A DNA stretch of 64,000 bases from Marinifilum fragile JCM 15579 (GTDB taxonomy: Bacteria > Bacteroidota > Bacteroidia > Bacteroidales > Marinifilaceae), in the NCBI RefSeq assembly GCF_001310955.1, contig NZ_BAZX01000001.1, forward strand, positions 124,001-188,000, in the 5' to 3' direction. Position numbers and translations under genes: made by a program. The stretch's first letter is position 1. Every line of letters starts with the position of its first letter. The notes under the pieces are model-generated. The model was given only the letters and a program-made list of their open reading frames with translations, had not been told where the DNA came from and did no database searches. This document shows, piece after piece, positions 63,445 to 64,000 of the stretch.

Positions 63445-64000
63445 ATGAAAAAGCTTATCTTTTTGGCTTTTATTTTAATGGCCTTTAGCAATGGGAATCC
63501 GACCTACCGACTGTTTAAAGAGAATGGCAAACCCATTCGATATCAGAAAATGATAAAACAAATTGCTGATGCGGATATCGTGCTGTTTGGAGAGTTGCAC
63601 AACAATCCCATTTCGCATTGGTTGGAATTGCAGCTTACAAAAGATCTGCATCAACGAAAAGGAGAAAACCTGGTATTGGGAGCCGAGATGTTCGAGGCCG
63701 ATAACCAGGAATTCGTGAGCAAGTATGTAAAAGGCGAGATGAATGAGGAGAGCTTTATGGATACCACTCGCCTGTGGAAGAATTACCAAACCGATTACAA
63801 GCCATTGCTCGATTTTGCCAAAAACAACAATTTGCATTTTGTAGCCACTAACATTCCGCGCCCATATGCATCCATGGTATTTAGAGGTGGTTTTGAAGCT
63901 CTGGAGCAACTAAACGATCAGGAAAAAAGCTGGATTGCACCGCTGCCAGTAAAATACGATGCCGAATTGCCAGGCTATAAAGCCATGAAAAAAATGGGCA
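63445..64000 (+). CDS. ChaN-like (DUF399, haem-binding) protein, 5' part
   Basis: The gene runs off the window; 185 codons are seen. A short hydrophobic N terminus (residues 3-14) serves as signal peptide. ADIVLFGELHNNPISHWLELQL with Glu50, His52 and His58 is the signature of the ChaN/Cofac_haem_bdg family, which binds haem in the envelope and has been linked to iron uptake. ENLVLGAEMFEADNQ follows as expected. Its GC content and its codon choice look slightly higher in GC than those of neighbours. The reading frame is open to the end of the window. Confidence 0.82.
   Translation, partial: MKKLIFLAFILMAFSNGNPTYRLFKENGKPIRYQKMIKQIADADIVLFGELHNNPISHWLELQLTKDLHQRKGENLVLGAEMFEADNQEFVSKYVKGEMNEESFMDTTRLWKNYQTDYKPLLDFAKNNNLHFVATNIPRPYASMVFRGGFEALEQLNDQEKSWIAPLPVKYDAELPGYKAMKKMG

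Noticed and set aside
63475..63909. 144-aa open frame on the minus strand
   Set aside because: It is the exact antisense of the ChaN-like coding sequence, which has clear family motifs and a signal peptide on the plus strand.

Overview
The window is AT-rich, gene-dense chromosomal DNA from a member of the Bacteroidota, most likely a marine anaerobe or microaerophile of the Bacteroidales/Marinilabiliales type. The phylum rests on a SusC/SusD pair, several type IX secretion (T9SS) and gliding-type proteins (DUF5103 plug, CHU_C domain, PorP/SprF, a PorE-like OmpA protein), LytS/LytTR signalling, and promoters matching the phylum-specific TTTG / TAnnTTTG pattern. The Na+-pumping NQR complex and two NhaC-type antiporters fit a sodium-based energy economy. 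The genus placement is inference. No rRNA, tRNA, CRISPR array, insertion sequence or prophage was seen.

Layout. 1-2.8 kb: 3' end of a SusC gene and its SusD lipoprotein. 3.2-9.5 kb: 2-oxoacid:ferredoxin oxidoreductase (korAB) and an unusual receiver-receiver-PPDK_N protein. 9.5-13.3 kb: fabD, folE, a divergent futalosine-hydrolase-like protein and a MATE exporter. 13.4-14.8 kb: tandem superoxide dismutases, one with Mn-type and one with Fe-type residues. 14.8-18.3 kb: a beta-barrel protein, a membrane nucleotide cyclase, a nitroreductase and a secreted protein. 18.4-24.3 kb: proline catabolism (proline dehydrogenase and pruA) around ompH/skp, a family 2 glycosyltransferase and ftsB/divIC, with an intergenic cluster of palindromes. 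24.6-32 kb: nhaC, a lipoprotein-LytS-LytTR operon, bioB with a small upstream gene, and an ankyrin-phosphatase lipoprotein. 32-33.3 kb: the T9SS plug protein. 33.5-41.2 kb: nqrABCDEF, the flavin transferase apbE, and two small membrane proteins, one of which (53 aa, four cysteines) resembles NqrM. 41.4-46.6 kb: a fused branched-chain-type 2-oxoacid dehydrogenase E1, three tandem candidate small RNAs, and a second NhaC-like antiporter. 46.7-55.9 kb: yqgE, then an eight-gene minus-strand run (amn, holA, CHU_C protein, porP/sprF, porE-like, rhomboid, HAD phosphatase, class IV aminotransferase). 55.9-64 kb: a frameshifted PD40/SPOR-repeat protein, an E2 acyltransferase, recR, a frameshifted sodium:solute symporter, dispersed repeats and the start of a ChaN-like gene.

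How genes work together. KorAB and the E1/E2 proteins handle 2-oxoacid oxidation; reduced carriers feed NADH to NQR, which ApbE flavinylates and the NqrM-like protein may help supply with iron; NhaC antiporters then use or balance the Na+ gradient. Proline dehydrogenase and PruA convert proline to glutamate. The T9SS-related genes together suggest export and anchoring of at least one surface protein.

Most notable: three tandem ~110-nt elements at 44.03-44.65 kb, which share a 5' motif and a closing stem and each end in a different strong terminator; two single-base deletions 3.1 kb apart that break otherwise intact genes; the unannotated 53-aa NqrM-like gene; and two unusual fusions (receiver plus PPDK_N, ankyrin plus phosphatase).
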